Below are positions 55,286 to 63,075 of a stretch of DNA of 64,000 nucleotides, piece after piece. The DNA lies in contig NZ_JARANY010000006.1 in assembly GCF_029889885.1 (NCBI RefSeq), forward strand, positions 51,724 to 115,723, given 5' to 3'. The position numbers and the translations under genes were made by a program. Within the stretch, counting starts at the first letter, position 1; each line of letters opens with the position of its first letter. This stretch comes from Chromohalobacter sp. 296-RDG (GTDB lineage: Bacteria > Pseudomonadota > Gammaproteobacteria > Pseudomonadales > Halomonadaceae). The notes below the pieces were generated by a model, which was given only the letters and a program-made list of their open reading frames with translations, searched no databases and was not told where the DNA came from.

Positions 55286-55888
55286 TCAAGGCTTGCCGGC
55301 GTCATCGCCCCACACGGTTTCGAGGCGGTCGTCACGGCCGCAACCGGCACGGTAGAAGCGGTAGCGCACGGGGTTTTTCTTGTAGAAATTTTGATGGTAT
55401 TCCTCGGCGTCCCAGAAGGGGGCTTTCGCCTCGATGCGCGTCTTGACGTCGCGCTCGAAGCGCGTTTCAACGGCTTCCTTGGAGGCTTCGGCGAGGCGTC
55501 GCTGACGCTGGTCGAGGGGAAAGATGGCGCTACGGTATTGGCTACCGACATCGCAGAATTGGCGTCCCTCGGCGAAGGGATCGATATTGTGCCAGAACAC
55601 GTCGAGCAGCGTGTCGTAGTCGACGACCTCGTCATCGTAGACGACCTTGACCGCCTCGGCATGGCCGGTATTGCCGCTGCTGACTTGTTCGTAGGTGGGG
55701 CGCTCGCTATCACCGCCGATGTAGCCGGAGGTTGTCGAGACGACGCCCTCGAGTTTGTCGTAAGGCGGCTCCATGCACCAGAAACAGCCACCGGCGAAGA
55801 TGGCTTCGCGCTGCGCGGCATGGGCCTGGGAAATGGGAACGAATGCGAGCGTTGCGAGTAGTGCGAACGCGATCACTGGAAAGCGCAT
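55286..55888 (-). CDS. msrA: Exported peptide methionine-S-sulfoxide reductase MsrA
   Basis: MsrA reduces the S-form of methionine sulfoxide in proteins. The 200-residue protein has the catalytic GCFWCMEPPYDKLEGV near the start and the SGYIGGDSERPTYEQVSSGN-type and HNIDPFAEGRQFCDVGSQYR motifs. Ahead of the domain lies a signal peptide (VIAFALLATLAFVPISQAHA), so it should act in the periplasm, unlike E. coli MsrA. AGGAG lies seven bases before the ATG at 55888. A Cys near the C-terminus (RAGCGRDD) may be the recycling cysteine. Confidence 0.92.
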   Translation of the reverse strand: MRFPVIAFALLATLAFVPISQAHAAQREAIFAGGCFWCMEPPYDKLEGVVSTTSGYIGGDSERPTYEQVSSGNTGHAEAVKVVYDDEVVDYDTLLDVFWHNIDPFAEGRQFCDVGSQYRSAIFPLDQRQRRLAEASKEAVETRFERDVKTRIEAKAPFWDAEEYHQNFYKKNPVRYRFYRAGCGRDDRLETVWGDDAGKP

Positions 55889-55974
55889 CGGGCGACTCCT
55901 GATTATCGGGTTATCATGTCATGCTGATGTGATTGATATACCGCAAGTCTACTTGAAAAATAGCGGGAGCCCAC

Positions 55975-56649
55975 ATGTTGGATAAATGGACGAACGCCTG
56001 GGTTGCGCCGGTACTTACGCGCTGCGCCGTTGGCTTGGGACGTCGCGGTGTGACGCCGACTCAACTGACGGTGGGCGGTTTTGCAATCGGCATGCTGGCG
56101 TTGCCGTTATTGGCCTATCAATCTTATGGCCTGGCCCTGGTGGCGACTGTCCTCAACCGCGTATGTGATGGTCTGGACGGCGCCTTGGCGCGTCACCTGC
56201 AATGTCAAAGCGATGCCGGCGGATTTCTCGATATTGTCCTGGACTTCGTCTTCTATGCCGCCGTGGTAGTGGGATTCGCTCTGGCCGATCCGGGGCAAAA
56301 TGCCTTGCCCGCCGCCTTTTTGCTCTTCGCGTTTATGGGGACCGGTGCGTCGTTTCTGGCCTTTGCGATTGCCGCGACACGCCATGGTTTGGAGCGGCCG
56401 CATTTTGAGCACAAAGCGTTTTACTACTTGGAGGGCTTGACCGAGGGTACCGAGACGATCATGGCCTTCGTCGTGTTCTGCTTGTGGCCGGCGTATTTCC
56501 CTTGGTGGGCGATCTTCTTCGCGTTGGTGTGTCTGCTCACGACAGCGATGCGTGTCGTGGGAGGCTATCGTGCCTTGGCCAAGGCTGAAGGAGCATCCGC
56601 AGGATGGTTCGAGAAAGGTACGGGGGCATCAAAAAGCGAACCACGGTAG
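55975..56649 (+). CDS. CDP-alcohol phosphatidyltransferase family protein
   Basis: The 224-residue membrane protein has about six hydrophobic segments and the complete family signature DGLDGALAR followed by G-x3-D-x3-D in GGFLDIVLDF (about residues 64-90), giving the pattern D-x2-D-G-x2-A-R-x8-G-x3-D-x3-D. Enzymes with this motif join a CDP-diacylglycerol or CDP-alcohol to an alcohol in phospholipid synthesis. The acceptor cannot be predicted; it does not look like PgsA or PssA in neighbourhood. GGGAG precedes the ATG. A strong terminator follows at 56666-56694. Confidence 0.88.
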   Translation: MLDKWTNAWVAPVLTRCAVGLGRRGVTPTQLTVGGFAIGMLALPLLAYQSYGLALVATVLNRVCDGLDGALARHLQCQSDAGGFLDIVLDFVFYAAVVVGFALADPGQNALPAAFLLFAFMGTGASFLAFAIAATRHGLERPHFEHKAFYYLEGLTEGTETIMAFVVFCLWPAYFPWWAIFFALVCLLTTAMRVVGGYRALAKAEGASAGWFEKGTGASKSEPR

Positions 56650-56665
56650 GCAGGACGTAGACATG

Positions 56666-56694
56666 AAACGGGCGGCCCGCAGGCCGCCCGTTTT
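56666..56694. terminator. Bidirectional terminator between the phosphatidyltransferase gene and slyD
   Basis: A 12-base-pair perfect stem (AAACGGGCGGCC/GGCCGCCCGTTT) with a CGCA loop and flanking T's, between two convergent genes. Confidence 0.85.
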
Positions 56695-56720
56695 CACGTC
56701 AGGTGTTGCGAAGGAGCGTC

Positions 56721-57209
56721 TTAGTGCTCCTGTTCTTGCTCGCCTTCACCGTGCACGTGACCGTGTTCGGCTTCTTCCGCAGTCGCTTCACGCACTTCAG
56801 CGATCCCGACATCGAAATTCAGAGTCTGACCGGCCAACGGATGGTTGCCATCGACGGTGACAGTGTCGCCTTCGACTTGGGTGACCGTGACCATGAGCGG
56901 TCCACCTTGGGTCTGCGCTTGGAACTGCATGCCCGGTTGAATGTCATCGACACCCTGGAAGGCATCGCGCGGCACTTCTTGCATCAGGCCGGGCTGAGTT
57001 TCACCGTAGCCTTCTGCCGGCTCGACGGTGACTTTGAGGTTCTCGCCGCTCTGACGGCCTTCCAGTTCCTTTTCCAGCCCTGGAATGATGTTGCCCGCGC
57101 CGTGCAGGTAAGTCAGAGGATCGCGGCCTTCCGAGCTGTCCAGCACTTCACCCTCGTTATTGGTGAGGGTGTAGTGGAAGGAAACCACGGAATTCTGGGC
57201 AATCTGCAT
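56721..57209 (-). CDS. slyD: FKBP-type peptidyl-prolyl isomerase SlyD
   Basis: The 162-residue protein has the FKBP core split by an insert-in-flap chaperone domain, as in SlyD: VVSFHYTLTNNEGEVLDSS, YLHGAGNIIPGLEKELEGRQ, the flap region EVPRDAFQGVD, and NHPLAGQTLNFDVGIAEVRE. The tail (GHVHGEGEQEQEH) is short, with a few His residues, so nickel binding may be weaker than in E. coli. AAAGG precedes the ATG at 57209. It assists protein folding and, in E. coli, nickel insertion into hydrogenase; only the folding role can be assumed. Confidence 0.93.
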   Translation of the reverse strand: MQIAQNSVVSFHYTLTNNEGEVLDSSEGRDPLTYLHGAGNIIPGLEKELEGRQSGENLKVTVEPAEGYGETQPGLMQEVPRDAFQGVDDIQPGMQFQAQTQGGPLMVTVTQVEGDTVTVDGNHPLAGQTLNFDVGIAEVREATAEEAEHGHVHGEGEQEQEH

Positions 57210-57474
57210 GTTGAAGACCTTTCTGGGTGTATGTCGCCATCCATGGTAACGCGCTCACCCAAGTGTGTCAGGGGCCTCTCGGGGTTTTCATATCCCTTTT
57301 GAGTTGCATGATGACACTTCAAGGTGCATCGGGAACGAATTTGTCGCCGAACGGTCTCTTGAGCAGCGTCCTGCGTCAGGGCGTCGCGCCGGTTGCGCGG
57401 TGCTGGGGGTGACGGTACCCTGCCGAGCTTGGTGCAATTGAAAGATTACCGACGTTGCCTATCAGGAGGCCAAC

Positions 57475-57759
57475 ATGACCGTAACGCTGATCTGGCTGAT
57501 CGCTTTCGCCGTGATTCTTTTCCTGGCGCTGCGCGCGTGGGACGGTTCTCTCGGAAAGATGATCATGCGCCGCATTCCGGCGGCGTTGCAGCTGGGCGGT
57601 GACGATCGTTGGGTGTGGAGTATTGCCTTGGCCGTGTTGGGCGCCACTTTCATCGTCAACCCGATCTCGATGTTACTGACGTTGATTATCCTGGCGCTGT
57701 TTTACTGGATCGCCAAGCGCGTGGGGTGCTGGTTGATGCGCCGCGTCAAATTACACTGA
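57475..57759 (+). CDS. Small two- to three-helix membrane protein of unknown function
   Basis: The protein has 94 residues with an N-terminal helix (LIWLIAFAVILFLALRAW) and one or two C-terminal helices (SIALAVLGATFIVNPISMLL, continuing LTLIILALFYWIA), ending in a basic tail (KRVGCWLMRRVKLH). An excellent ribosome-binding site (AGGAGG) lies before the ATG, and a hairpin at 57782-57807 follows, so it is almost certainly a real gene. I do not recognise the family. The 265-base gap before it holds the slyD promoter region and nothing else I can name. Confidence 0.7.
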   Translation: MTVTLIWLIAFAVILFLALRAWDGSLGKMIMRRIPAALQLGGDDRWVWSIALAVLGATFIVNPISMLLTLIILALFYWIAKRVGCWLMRRVKLH

Positions 57760-57781
57760 CGAAAAGCTGTTTTAGCTCGAG

Positions 57782-57807
57782 CAATGCCCCGCTGATGCGG
57801 GGCATTG
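57782..57807. terminator. Stem-loop between convergent genes at 57.8 kb
   Basis: An 11-base-pair perfect stem (CAATGCCCCGC/GCGGGGCATTG) with a TGAT loop lies between the small membrane-protein gene and the LpxR-like gene. T-tracts are short. Confidence 0.6.
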
Positions 57808-57819
57808 TCGTTGAGGGCG

Positions 57820-58809
57820 TCACAGCCACAGCGAAAGTGTCAATGAGCCAAATTGGTCATTTTCGTCTTGGGCTTTGAACTCATCGGTTCGCCAGACGCT
57901 GGTGTAGGTGAGCTGCCAGCTGTCCCACGTCAAGGCGATACCGGCCAGCGCGTCGCCGACCCACTGACGGCTATCCACTGAATGGCTGTCCTCGAAGGTA
58001 TTGCCATCCAGCAGCAGGTTATGAGCCATGAAGCGGCCCTCGAGGCTCGCGAACGCATACCAGCCGAACCCCTGATCGGGTTCGAAGTAGTTGCGCCCGC
58101 TTTGAGCGGGGGCGACGGCAGGCATACCGGTGCTATTGTGTAGATCATCGCCAATACGCAGGCCCACGCCACCTGCGGCATACGTATACAGGTTGCCGAG
58201 GGCAAAGCCGGCATTGGGGCCGTATTCCATGTCCAGATTGCCGAACGAGTCTTGCAGCCACCAACTGCGCTTGTAGGTCAGGTTGAGCACCGGTTCGTTA
58301 TGAAGCTGGTGCGACCAGCCTTTGGGTTCGTCGCTACCGATCAGGTGATGAAAGTTCTTCTGGATGGCTTTTCCTCCCGATGCAGGCCCCACGATGCCGG
58401 CGTCGAAGTGGAGATCGTCCGCCTGGCGCCAGCCGCTGTACTGGCGGTCATCGAAGAGTGATACGCCAGCATAGAGCAGGCCCGCATAAGGTCGGTCGTT
58501 TTCGATGAGGTCCGAGCGGTCGATATCGTTGGGCGTGTAGATCTGCTGACCGGCACGATAAGCCACACCGTCGAGCTCTGCGCCTGACCAGCCGGGTACG
58601 GCGTCGGCGAGACGTCGCGTCCAGTGCGCTGCGTCGGGCGTGAATGACCAGTTTACTTCCAATCCATTGGTGTAATGTCCGTCTTCGCCGCTGGCGAAAA
58701 GATCATTCTCGCTCTTGATCGTCAGCATTCCGTCGGCCAGCACGGGACTTGAGAAGATCGCAAAGGCGAGGGTCGAAGCGAGGCAACCGAGCGTGCGTCC
58801 TGTGTTCAT
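57820..58809 (-). CDS. LpxR-like outer-membrane lipid A 3'-O-deacylase
   Basis: The product (329 residues) has a signal peptide (LGCLASTLAFAIFSSPVLA) followed by alternating strands that fit the 12-strand LpxR barrel, ending in SLTLSLWL with a C-terminal aromatic-type residue pattern. LpxR signatures: the Asn-Asp pair in TIKSENDLF, NDRPYAGLLYAGVSLF, and the catalytic His region GPASGGKAIQKNFHHLIG. LpxR removes the 3'-acyloxyacyl group of lipid A and so remodels the outer membrane. Start at 58809 is chosen (MNTGRTLG); an ATG at 58827 adds six residues. Upstream palindromes suggest it is regulated. Confidence 0.86.
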   Translation of the reverse strand: MNTGRTLGCLASTLAFAIFSSPVLADGMLTIKSENDLFASGEDGHYTNGLEVNWSFTPDAAHWTRRLADAVPGWSGAELDGVAYRAGQQIYTPNDIDRSDLIENDRPYAGLLYAGVSLFDDRQYSGWRQADDLHFDAGIVGPASGGKAIQKNFHHLIGSDEPKGWSHQLHNEPVLNLTYKRSWWLQDSFGNLDMEYGPNAGFALGNLYTYAAGGVGLRIGDDLHNSTGMPAVAPAQSGRNYFEPDQGFGWYAFASLEGRFMAHNLLLDGNTFEDSHSVDSRQWVGDALAGIALTWDSWQLTYTSVWRTDEFKAQDENDQFGSLTLSLWL

Positions 58810-58829
58810 GAGGCTAGTTTCCCACATCC

Positions 58830-58863
58830 GTAGCGTATCACGCTACATACGATAGCGTATGTA
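58830..58863 (-). promoter_or_regulatory. Paired inverted repeats upstream of the LpxR-like gene
   Basis: Two inverted repeats adjoin: GTAGCG-TATCA-CGCTAC (58830-58846) and TACATACG-ATAG-CGTATGTA (58844-58863), beginning 21 bases upstream of the start codon at 58809. Both arms of each are perfect. On the minus strand TTTACA overlaps the outer end, so the repeats cover the likely promoter; they look like a repressor or activator site. Confidence 0.45.
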
Positions 58864-58900
58864 AACAGGTTCGGACAGGAAAAATTAGCGTGCTTTCGAT

Positions 58901-58930
58901 GGCTCATGCCATTACTGGCGGCATGAGCCT
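58901..58930 (-). terminator. Stem-loop behind the glycine-zipper lipoprotein gene
   Basis: A ten-base-pair perfect stem (GGCTCATGCC/GGCATGAGCC) begins 13 bases beyond the stop codon at 58943. No T-run follows on the minus strand. Confidence 0.45.
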
Positions 58931-58942
58931 TGCGATCTCGAC

Positions 58943-59410
58943 TCAGTAAGGCGCGACACTCAGATTGGCTCCACTGCCGACCATGCGCACTTGTTGTCCG
59001 ACTTGCCAGTTGCGGTCAGCTTTCTGAACCACGACGACAGAATCGCCGCTATCGCGCCGGATTTCTATCTCCCAGGCCTGGGTACGATTGGCGGAATCTT
59101 CGACCTTGCTGCCGGCGACGCTACCGCCGATGGCGCCGACCGCCGCAGCGATGGTGCTTCCGGAGCCCCCGCCGACCTGGTTCCCGAGCAAGCCACCCAG
59201 TACGGCACCGCCTAGGCCACCCAAAACGCCTTCGTTCTGATCGCCAGCTTGAATCTGCACCGGACGCACTGACGTGATAGTGCCGTAAGTCACCGACTGC
59301 GCGGTTTCGGCTTGCCCGCTGCGATAGACATCGCCGGAATAAGGCGAGGTGTTGGCACAGCCGACGAGGGCCAATGACCCGATGAGTGCTAAAGGAAGTA
59401 GTACTTTCAT
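58943..59410 (-). CDS. SlyB-like glycine-zipper outer-membrane lipoprotein
   Basis: The protein has 155 residues with a lipoprotein signal (LLPLALIGSLALVGC, lipobox LVGC), a polar segment, then a Gly/Ala-rich double helix (GGLGGAVLGGLLGNQVGGGS and AAAVGAIGGSVAGSKVE) of the glycine-zipper/17 kDa antigen family, and a C-terminal beta-type segment (WEIEIRRDSGDSVVVVQKAD). SlyB-like proteins stabilise the outer membrane under stress. GGAGG precedes the ATG at 59410. A 16-base palindrome lies 22 bases upstream. Confidence 0.88.
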   Translation of the reverse strand: MKVLLPLALIGSLALVGCANTSPYSGDVYRSGQAETAQSVTYGTITSVRPVQIQAGDQNEGVLGGLGGAVLGGLLGNQVGGGSGSTIAAAVGAIGGSVAGSKVEDSANRTQAWEIEIRRDSGDSVVVVQKADRNWQVGQQVRMVGSGANLSVAPY

Positions 59411-59431
59411 GCGACCTCCGTTGCTTGTCAT

Positions 59432-59447
59432 GCTGTTTTAAAACAGC
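59432..59447 (-). promoter_or_regulatory. Perfect 16-base palindrome upstream of the SlyB-like gene
   Basis: GCTGTTTTAAAACAGC is its own reverse complement and lies 22-37 bases upstream of the start codon, where an operator or part of the promoter would be expected. Confidence 0.35.
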
Positions 59448-59520
59448 GTTCCCAAACTATTCTAGCGCGTTGTGAAGATGCCGGCCAGTGCTGGCGACGA
59501 AGACGTGTCGCTGCGCTGCG

Positions 59521-59985
59521 TTAATCGTCTGGCTGCCGATAATGGTAGACGAGTCGCTCATCCTTGCGCGGTCCCGCGATATGCCATTCGAGTTGAAAGC
59601 CGTAAGGCTCGAAGGTAAGTCGAGCCTGGTAGGTATCGGCACCGCAGAGATGTGGTGACTTGCTGGTCAATGTGGTCGCCGAGTCGGCGACGAGATCGAA
59701 TAGCCAGACCGCCGCGTCGGGGCCTCGGCGCTCGTGATAGAGCGCGATATGCTCAGGATGAAGGTCCCAGCGATAGACATTACGAAACGCTACTTTACGG
59801 GATTGGCCTTGAGGCAGGAAATGGCCTTGTTCGATGAAGCGCACCCAGTCGGTGTGTGTGTCGGGCGCCACTATTCCTTCACCTTGGCCGGACCAGGCCA
59901 CCTCGGAGGTATGTCCTGAGTGAGACGTGAAACTCAGTCGGTGAATACTAGGCAAAAGGCGTGCCAGGCGTATAATGGCAGTCAA
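59521..59985 (-). CDS. DUF6314-like protein
   Basis: This 154-residue soluble protein contains the pattern of the DUF6314 family: an opening SGQGEGIV strand, FIEQGHF, NVYRWDLHPEHIALYHERRG, an F-L region, HLCGADTYQARL and finally WHIAGPRKDE. The family is predicted to be a lipocalin-like beta barrel; no activity is known. No ATG opens the frame; a TTG at 59985 is the best start, with GAGG about ten bases upstream. Only 27 bases separate it from the divergent EamA transporter, so their promoters overlap each other's coding starts. Confidence 0.7.
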   Translation of the reverse strand: MTAIIRLARLLPSIHRLSFTSHSGHTSEVAWSGQGEGIVAPDTHTDWVRFIEQGHFLPQGQSRKVAFRNVYRWDLHPEHIALYHERRGPDAAVWLFDLVADSATTLTSKSPHLCGADTYQARLTFEPYGFQLEWHIAGPRKDERLVYHYRQPDD

Positions 59986-60012
59986 CTTTTTAGATCCTCA
60001 GGTTAACTGTAA

Positions 60013-60888
60013 ATGGGATATTTGATTGGCGTTACGACGCTCTGGGCATTTTCCTTCAGCCTGATCGGCGTCTACCTCTCCAGCCAGGTCGATAGTTATT
60101 TCGCGGTGCTGACCCGTATTGGGTTGGCGGCGCTGATCTTTCTGATCTGGCTACGTCCGCGACGTTTGCCGCTCGGGCACGCACTGGGATTGATGGCCAT
60201 TGGCGCTGTACAGCTGGGGGCGATGTATATCGGTTTCTATCAGTCGTTTGCGTTGTTGAGCGTACCGGAAGTCTTACTGTTCACGATCTTCACACCACTC
60301 TACATCACCTTGATCGACGACATATTAAAGGGACACTTCACGCCATTCTATCTGCTCACCGCTGCGCTTGCCGTGCTCGGGGCGGCGGTTATCCGTTACG
60401 CCGACATCAGCGACGCCTATTGGGCCGGCTTCTTGGTGGTACAGAGTTCGAATCTATGCTTCGCCGTTGGGCAGGTCGCTTACCGTCATTTAGCGCCGCG
60501 CTTGCCTCAGGAGATAGCGCATCGCCATGTCTTCGGCTGGTTCTACCTGGGCGCGTTGTGCGTGGCGCTACCGGCGTTCTGGCTGTTCGGCGATGTCACA
60601 GCGTTGCCGACGACCTCGCTGCAGTGGGGCATTCTGGTATGGCTGGGTGTCGTCGCGTCGGGGCTTGGTTATTTCCTCTGGAACAAGGGGGCTTGTCGAG
60701 TCGATGCTGGAACGCTGGCGATCATGAACAATGCTCTGGTGCCCGCCGGGTTGATGGTCAATCTGCTGATCTGGAACCGCGACGCTGACGTACCGCGTCT
60801 GGTGTTGGGCGCGGGAATATTGCTGGCCTCGTTGCTGATCAATACCTGGTGGCGCCGGCGCCATCAGGCATCGCTCGGTATTGCGTGA
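60013..60888 (+). CDS. EamA/DMT-superfamily transporter
   Basis: This 291-residue inner-membrane protein has ten hydrophobic helices in two EamA repeats (about 5-130 and 145-280). Family features include TTLWAFSFSLIGVYL at the start, the PLYITLID segment of helix 4, and the second-repeat motif LGVVASGLGYFLWNKG followed by NNALVPAGLMVNLLIW. Such proteins mostly export amino acids or related metabolites; the substrate is not predictable. A TATAAT at 59971-59976, inside the first codons of the divergent DUF6314-like gene, is a likely -10 element. A stem-loop follows at 60899-60920. Confidence 0.87.
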   Translation: MGYLIGVTTLWAFSFSLIGVYLSSQVDSYFAVLTRIGLAALIFLIWLRPRRLPLGHALGLMAIGAVQLGAMYIGFYQSFALLSVPEVLLFTIFTPLYITLIDDILKGHFTPFYLLTAALAVLGAAVIRYADISDAYWAGFLVVQSSNLCFAVGQVAYRHLAPRLPQEIAHRHVFGWFYLGALCVALPAFWLFGDVTALPTTSLQWGILVWLGVVASGLGYFLWNKGACRVDAGTLAIMNNALVPAGLMVNLLIWNRDADVPRLVLGAGILLASLLINTWWRRRHQASLGIA

Positions 60889-60898
60889 TAGCGTTGCG

Positions 60899-60920
60899 GC
60901 CGCCTGTTGGGCCAGGCGGC
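60899..60920 (+). terminator. Stem-loop after the EamA transporter gene
   Basis: An eight-base-pair stem (GCCGCCTG/CAGGCGGC) with a six-base loop lies 11 bases beyond the stop. The T-tract is poor, so it is a weak terminator at best. Confidence 0.4.
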
Positions 60921-60982
60921 TCTAAACCCGGAGCACGTTTCGTGTTTTCATGGTGATGACGCCTTTCGTTCAGGATATCTTC

Positions 60983-62626
60983 ATGAAACATTCTCTGTTA
61001 TCGCGTTACGGTTTTTTCGCGGTGTGCTGTGTGATCACGCTGGTGACGACGCTCATGGCCATACAGTGGCATGGCGGATGGCTGGTGCCGCTGGTGAGTG
61101 GCGCGCTGGTGCTCGTGGGTATTGCCGATCTCTCGCAGCGCGGATATGCGGTACGTCGCAATTACCCCGTCATTGGCAACTTGCGTTATGTCTTTCAGGC
61201 ATTACGCCCGGAGCTGCGTCAGTATCTCTTCGAGGCCGATACCGAGCAGTTGCCGTTTTCCCATGTGCAGCGTGGCCTAGTCTACCAGCGAGCGCGTCAG
61301 CATAACGATGCCAAGCCCTTCGGCACACTGCGCGATGTCTATGCCAATGCCTATGAGTACATCGGCCATTCGATGGAAACGGCGCCTGTGGCGGAGCCGG
61401 ACGATTTCCGTCTGACCATCGGGAATGGCCAGTGCGCCCAACCTTATGAGATTTCGCTATTCAATATCTCGGCGATGAGCTTTGGTGCGCTGAGCGCCAA
61501 TGCAATTCGTGCCCTCAACAAGGGCGCTTGGCTTGGACGCTTTGCACATGACACCGGGGAAGGGGGCATCAGTCCGTACCATCGCGAGCATGGCGGTGAT
61601 CTGATCTGGGAGCTAGGTAGCGGTTATTTCGGCTGCCGTACGCCGGAAGGCGAGTTCGACCCCAAGCGCTTCGCCGAGCAGGCCAGTGATGCGCAGGTCA
61701 AGATGATCGAGATCAAGCTCAGCCAGGGCGCCAAGCCCGGTCACGGTGGGCTGCTTCCGGCGGGCAAGATTACCCCGGAAATCGCCCAGACGCGGGAGAT
61801 CCCCCAAGGCGAAGATTGTCTATCGCCGGCCAGCCATCCAGCATTCTCGACGCCGCTCGAGATGCTCGACTTCATTGCACAATTGCGTGAGCTGTCTGGT
61901 GGCAAGCCGGTGGGCTTCAAGCTGTGTCTCGGCCAGCCCTGGCAATTCATGGCCATCGTCAAGGCGATGCTCGAAACCGAGGTCGTGCCCGATTTCATCG
62001 TCGTCGATGGCAGTGAAGGGGGGACGGGCGCGGCCCCGGTGGAGTTTTCCGATCATCTGGGCGCGCCGCTGCGTGAAGGGCTCTTGTTCGTGCATAACAC
62101 GCTGGTCGGCGTGGGACTGCGTGAGAAGATTTGCCTCGGAGCGAGCGGCAAGGTCATCAGTGCTTTCGATATCGCTCGGGTCATGGCCATGGGGGCCGAT
62201 TGGGTCAATGCCGCACGCGGCTACATGTTTGCGCTGGGCTGCATACAATCGCAAAGTTGCCACACCAACCGCTGCCCGACGGGCGTGGCCACTCAGGATC
62301 CGCTACGTCAGAAGTCGTTGGTGGTCGGCGACAAGGCCGAGCAGGTGTATCACTTCCATCACAATACCCTGCATGCTATGGCGGAGATGATCGCGGCGGC
62401 GGGGCTGACGCGCCCCTGGCAGATCACCCCGGACCACCTCGTGCACCGGGTCTCGGAAAACGAAGTGAAGCTATTCTCTCATCTACATCCGTTTCTGGAG
62501 CCGGGCGAGTTGTTGAGCGATCCCAGTCAGCGCCCGTTCTATGGTCGTATCTGGCGCATGGCGCAGGCCAAGAGCTTCGCCCCCATGCAGTTGGCTGATG
62601 CGCCGAGTGGGGCGACGGCCGCGTAG
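60983..62626 (+). CDS. Membrane-anchored FMN-binding glutamate-synthase-like protein
   Basis: The 547-residue protein has two N-terminal membrane helices (about 8-50) followed by a glutamate-synthase FMN domain (PF01645): SAMSFGALSANAIRALNKGA, GEGGISPYHREHGGDLIWEL, SQGAKPGHGGLLPAGKI, VVDGSEGGTGAAP, and the [3Fe-4S]-type cysteines in CIQSQSCHTNRCPTGVATQD. It lacks the glutaminase and C-terminal domains of GltB, so it is not a full glutamate synthase. Similar stand-alone proteins are widespread, and their reaction is not established. AGGA lies seven bases before the ATG at 60983. Confidence 0.87.
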   Translation: MKHSLLSRYGFFAVCCVITLVTTLMAIQWHGGWLVPLVSGALVLVGIADLSQRGYAVRRNYPVIGNLRYVFQALRPELRQYLFEADTEQLPFSHVQRGLVYQRARQHNDAKPFGTLRDVYANAYEYIGHSMETAPVAEPDDFRLTIGNGQCAQPYEISLFNISAMSFGALSANAIRALNKGAWLGRFAHDTGEGGISPYHREHGGDLIWELGSGYFGCRTPEGEFDPKRFAEQASDAQVKMIEIKLSQGAKPGHGGLLPAGKITPEIAQTREIPQGEDCLSPASHPAFSTPLEMLDFIAQLRELSGGKPVGFKLCLGQPWQFMAIVKAMLETEVVPDFIVVDGSEGGTGAAPVEFSDHLGAPLREGLLFVHNTLVGVGLREKICLGASGKVISAFDIARVMAMGADWVNAARGYMFALGCIQSQSCHTNRCPTGVATQDPLRQKSLVVGDKAEQVYHFHHNTLHAMAEMIAAAGLTRPWQITPDHLVHRVSENEVKLFSHLHPFLEPGELLSDPSQRPFYGRIWRMAQAKSFAPMQLADAPSGATAA

Positions 62627-62634
62627 AGGGCCTT

Positions 62635-63075
62635 TCAGCCGTCATGACGGTGCTGGTGCGGCTCGGGGGCGGTCTTGCCATGGGCGAAGGCGGTCAGGAT
62701 CGTGCATTGCGTGGCCGCGTGCGGACCGCCGCAGCAGGCATCGGTCAGGTGGGCCAGCGCCTGGCGCATGTGATGCAGCTCCGCCAGGCGCGCATCGATG
62801 GCGGCAAGTTTGTCCTCGGCGACGCGCTTGACCTCCTCGCAAGTGTGCGCATCGGCGTCGACCTGCAGCGAGAGCAACTCGCGAATGTCGGCCAGGGTGA
62901 AGCCCAGGCGTTTGGCGCGCAGGATGAAATGCAGGCGCTCGAGGTTGTCCGCAGCGTAGTAGCGATAGCCGTTGTCGCCGCGTTGGGCATCCGGGAGCAA
63001 TCCTTCCTTCTCGTAATAGCGCAGCGTGTCGACGCTGACGCCGCTACGCTCGGCCAGTTCTCCGATCCTCAACAT
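62635..63075 (-). CDS. MerR-family metal-responsive regulator, ZntR-like
   Basis: The protein has 146 residues: the MerR winged-helix start MLRIGELAERSGVSVDTLRY and YYEKEGLLPDAQRGDNGYR, a dimerisation helix, and the metal loop. Cysteines at HTCEEVKRV (about 79-84) and CCGGPHAATQCTIL (about 115-128) match the Zn(II) sites of E. coli ZntR rather than CueR or MerR. ZntR activates the zinc exporter ZntA; no zntA-like gene is in this window. GGGAGG lies about ten bases upstream of the ATG at 63075, and its first 32 bases overlap the end of the DUF1853 gene on the same strand, so the two are probably coupled. Confidence 0.88.
   Translation of the reverse strand: MLRIGELAERSGVSVDTLRYYEKEGLLPDAQRGDNGYRYYAADNLERLHFILRAKRLGFTLADIRELLSLQVDADAHTCEEVKRVAEDKLAAIDARLAELHHMRQALAHLTDACCGGPHAATQCTILTAFAHGKTAPEPHQHRHDG

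Noticed and set aside
54952..55821. Open frame of 289 codons on the minus strand across the MFS end and msrA
   Set aside because: It overlaps two well-supported genes in other frames and has Ser/Pro/Arg-rich shadow composition.
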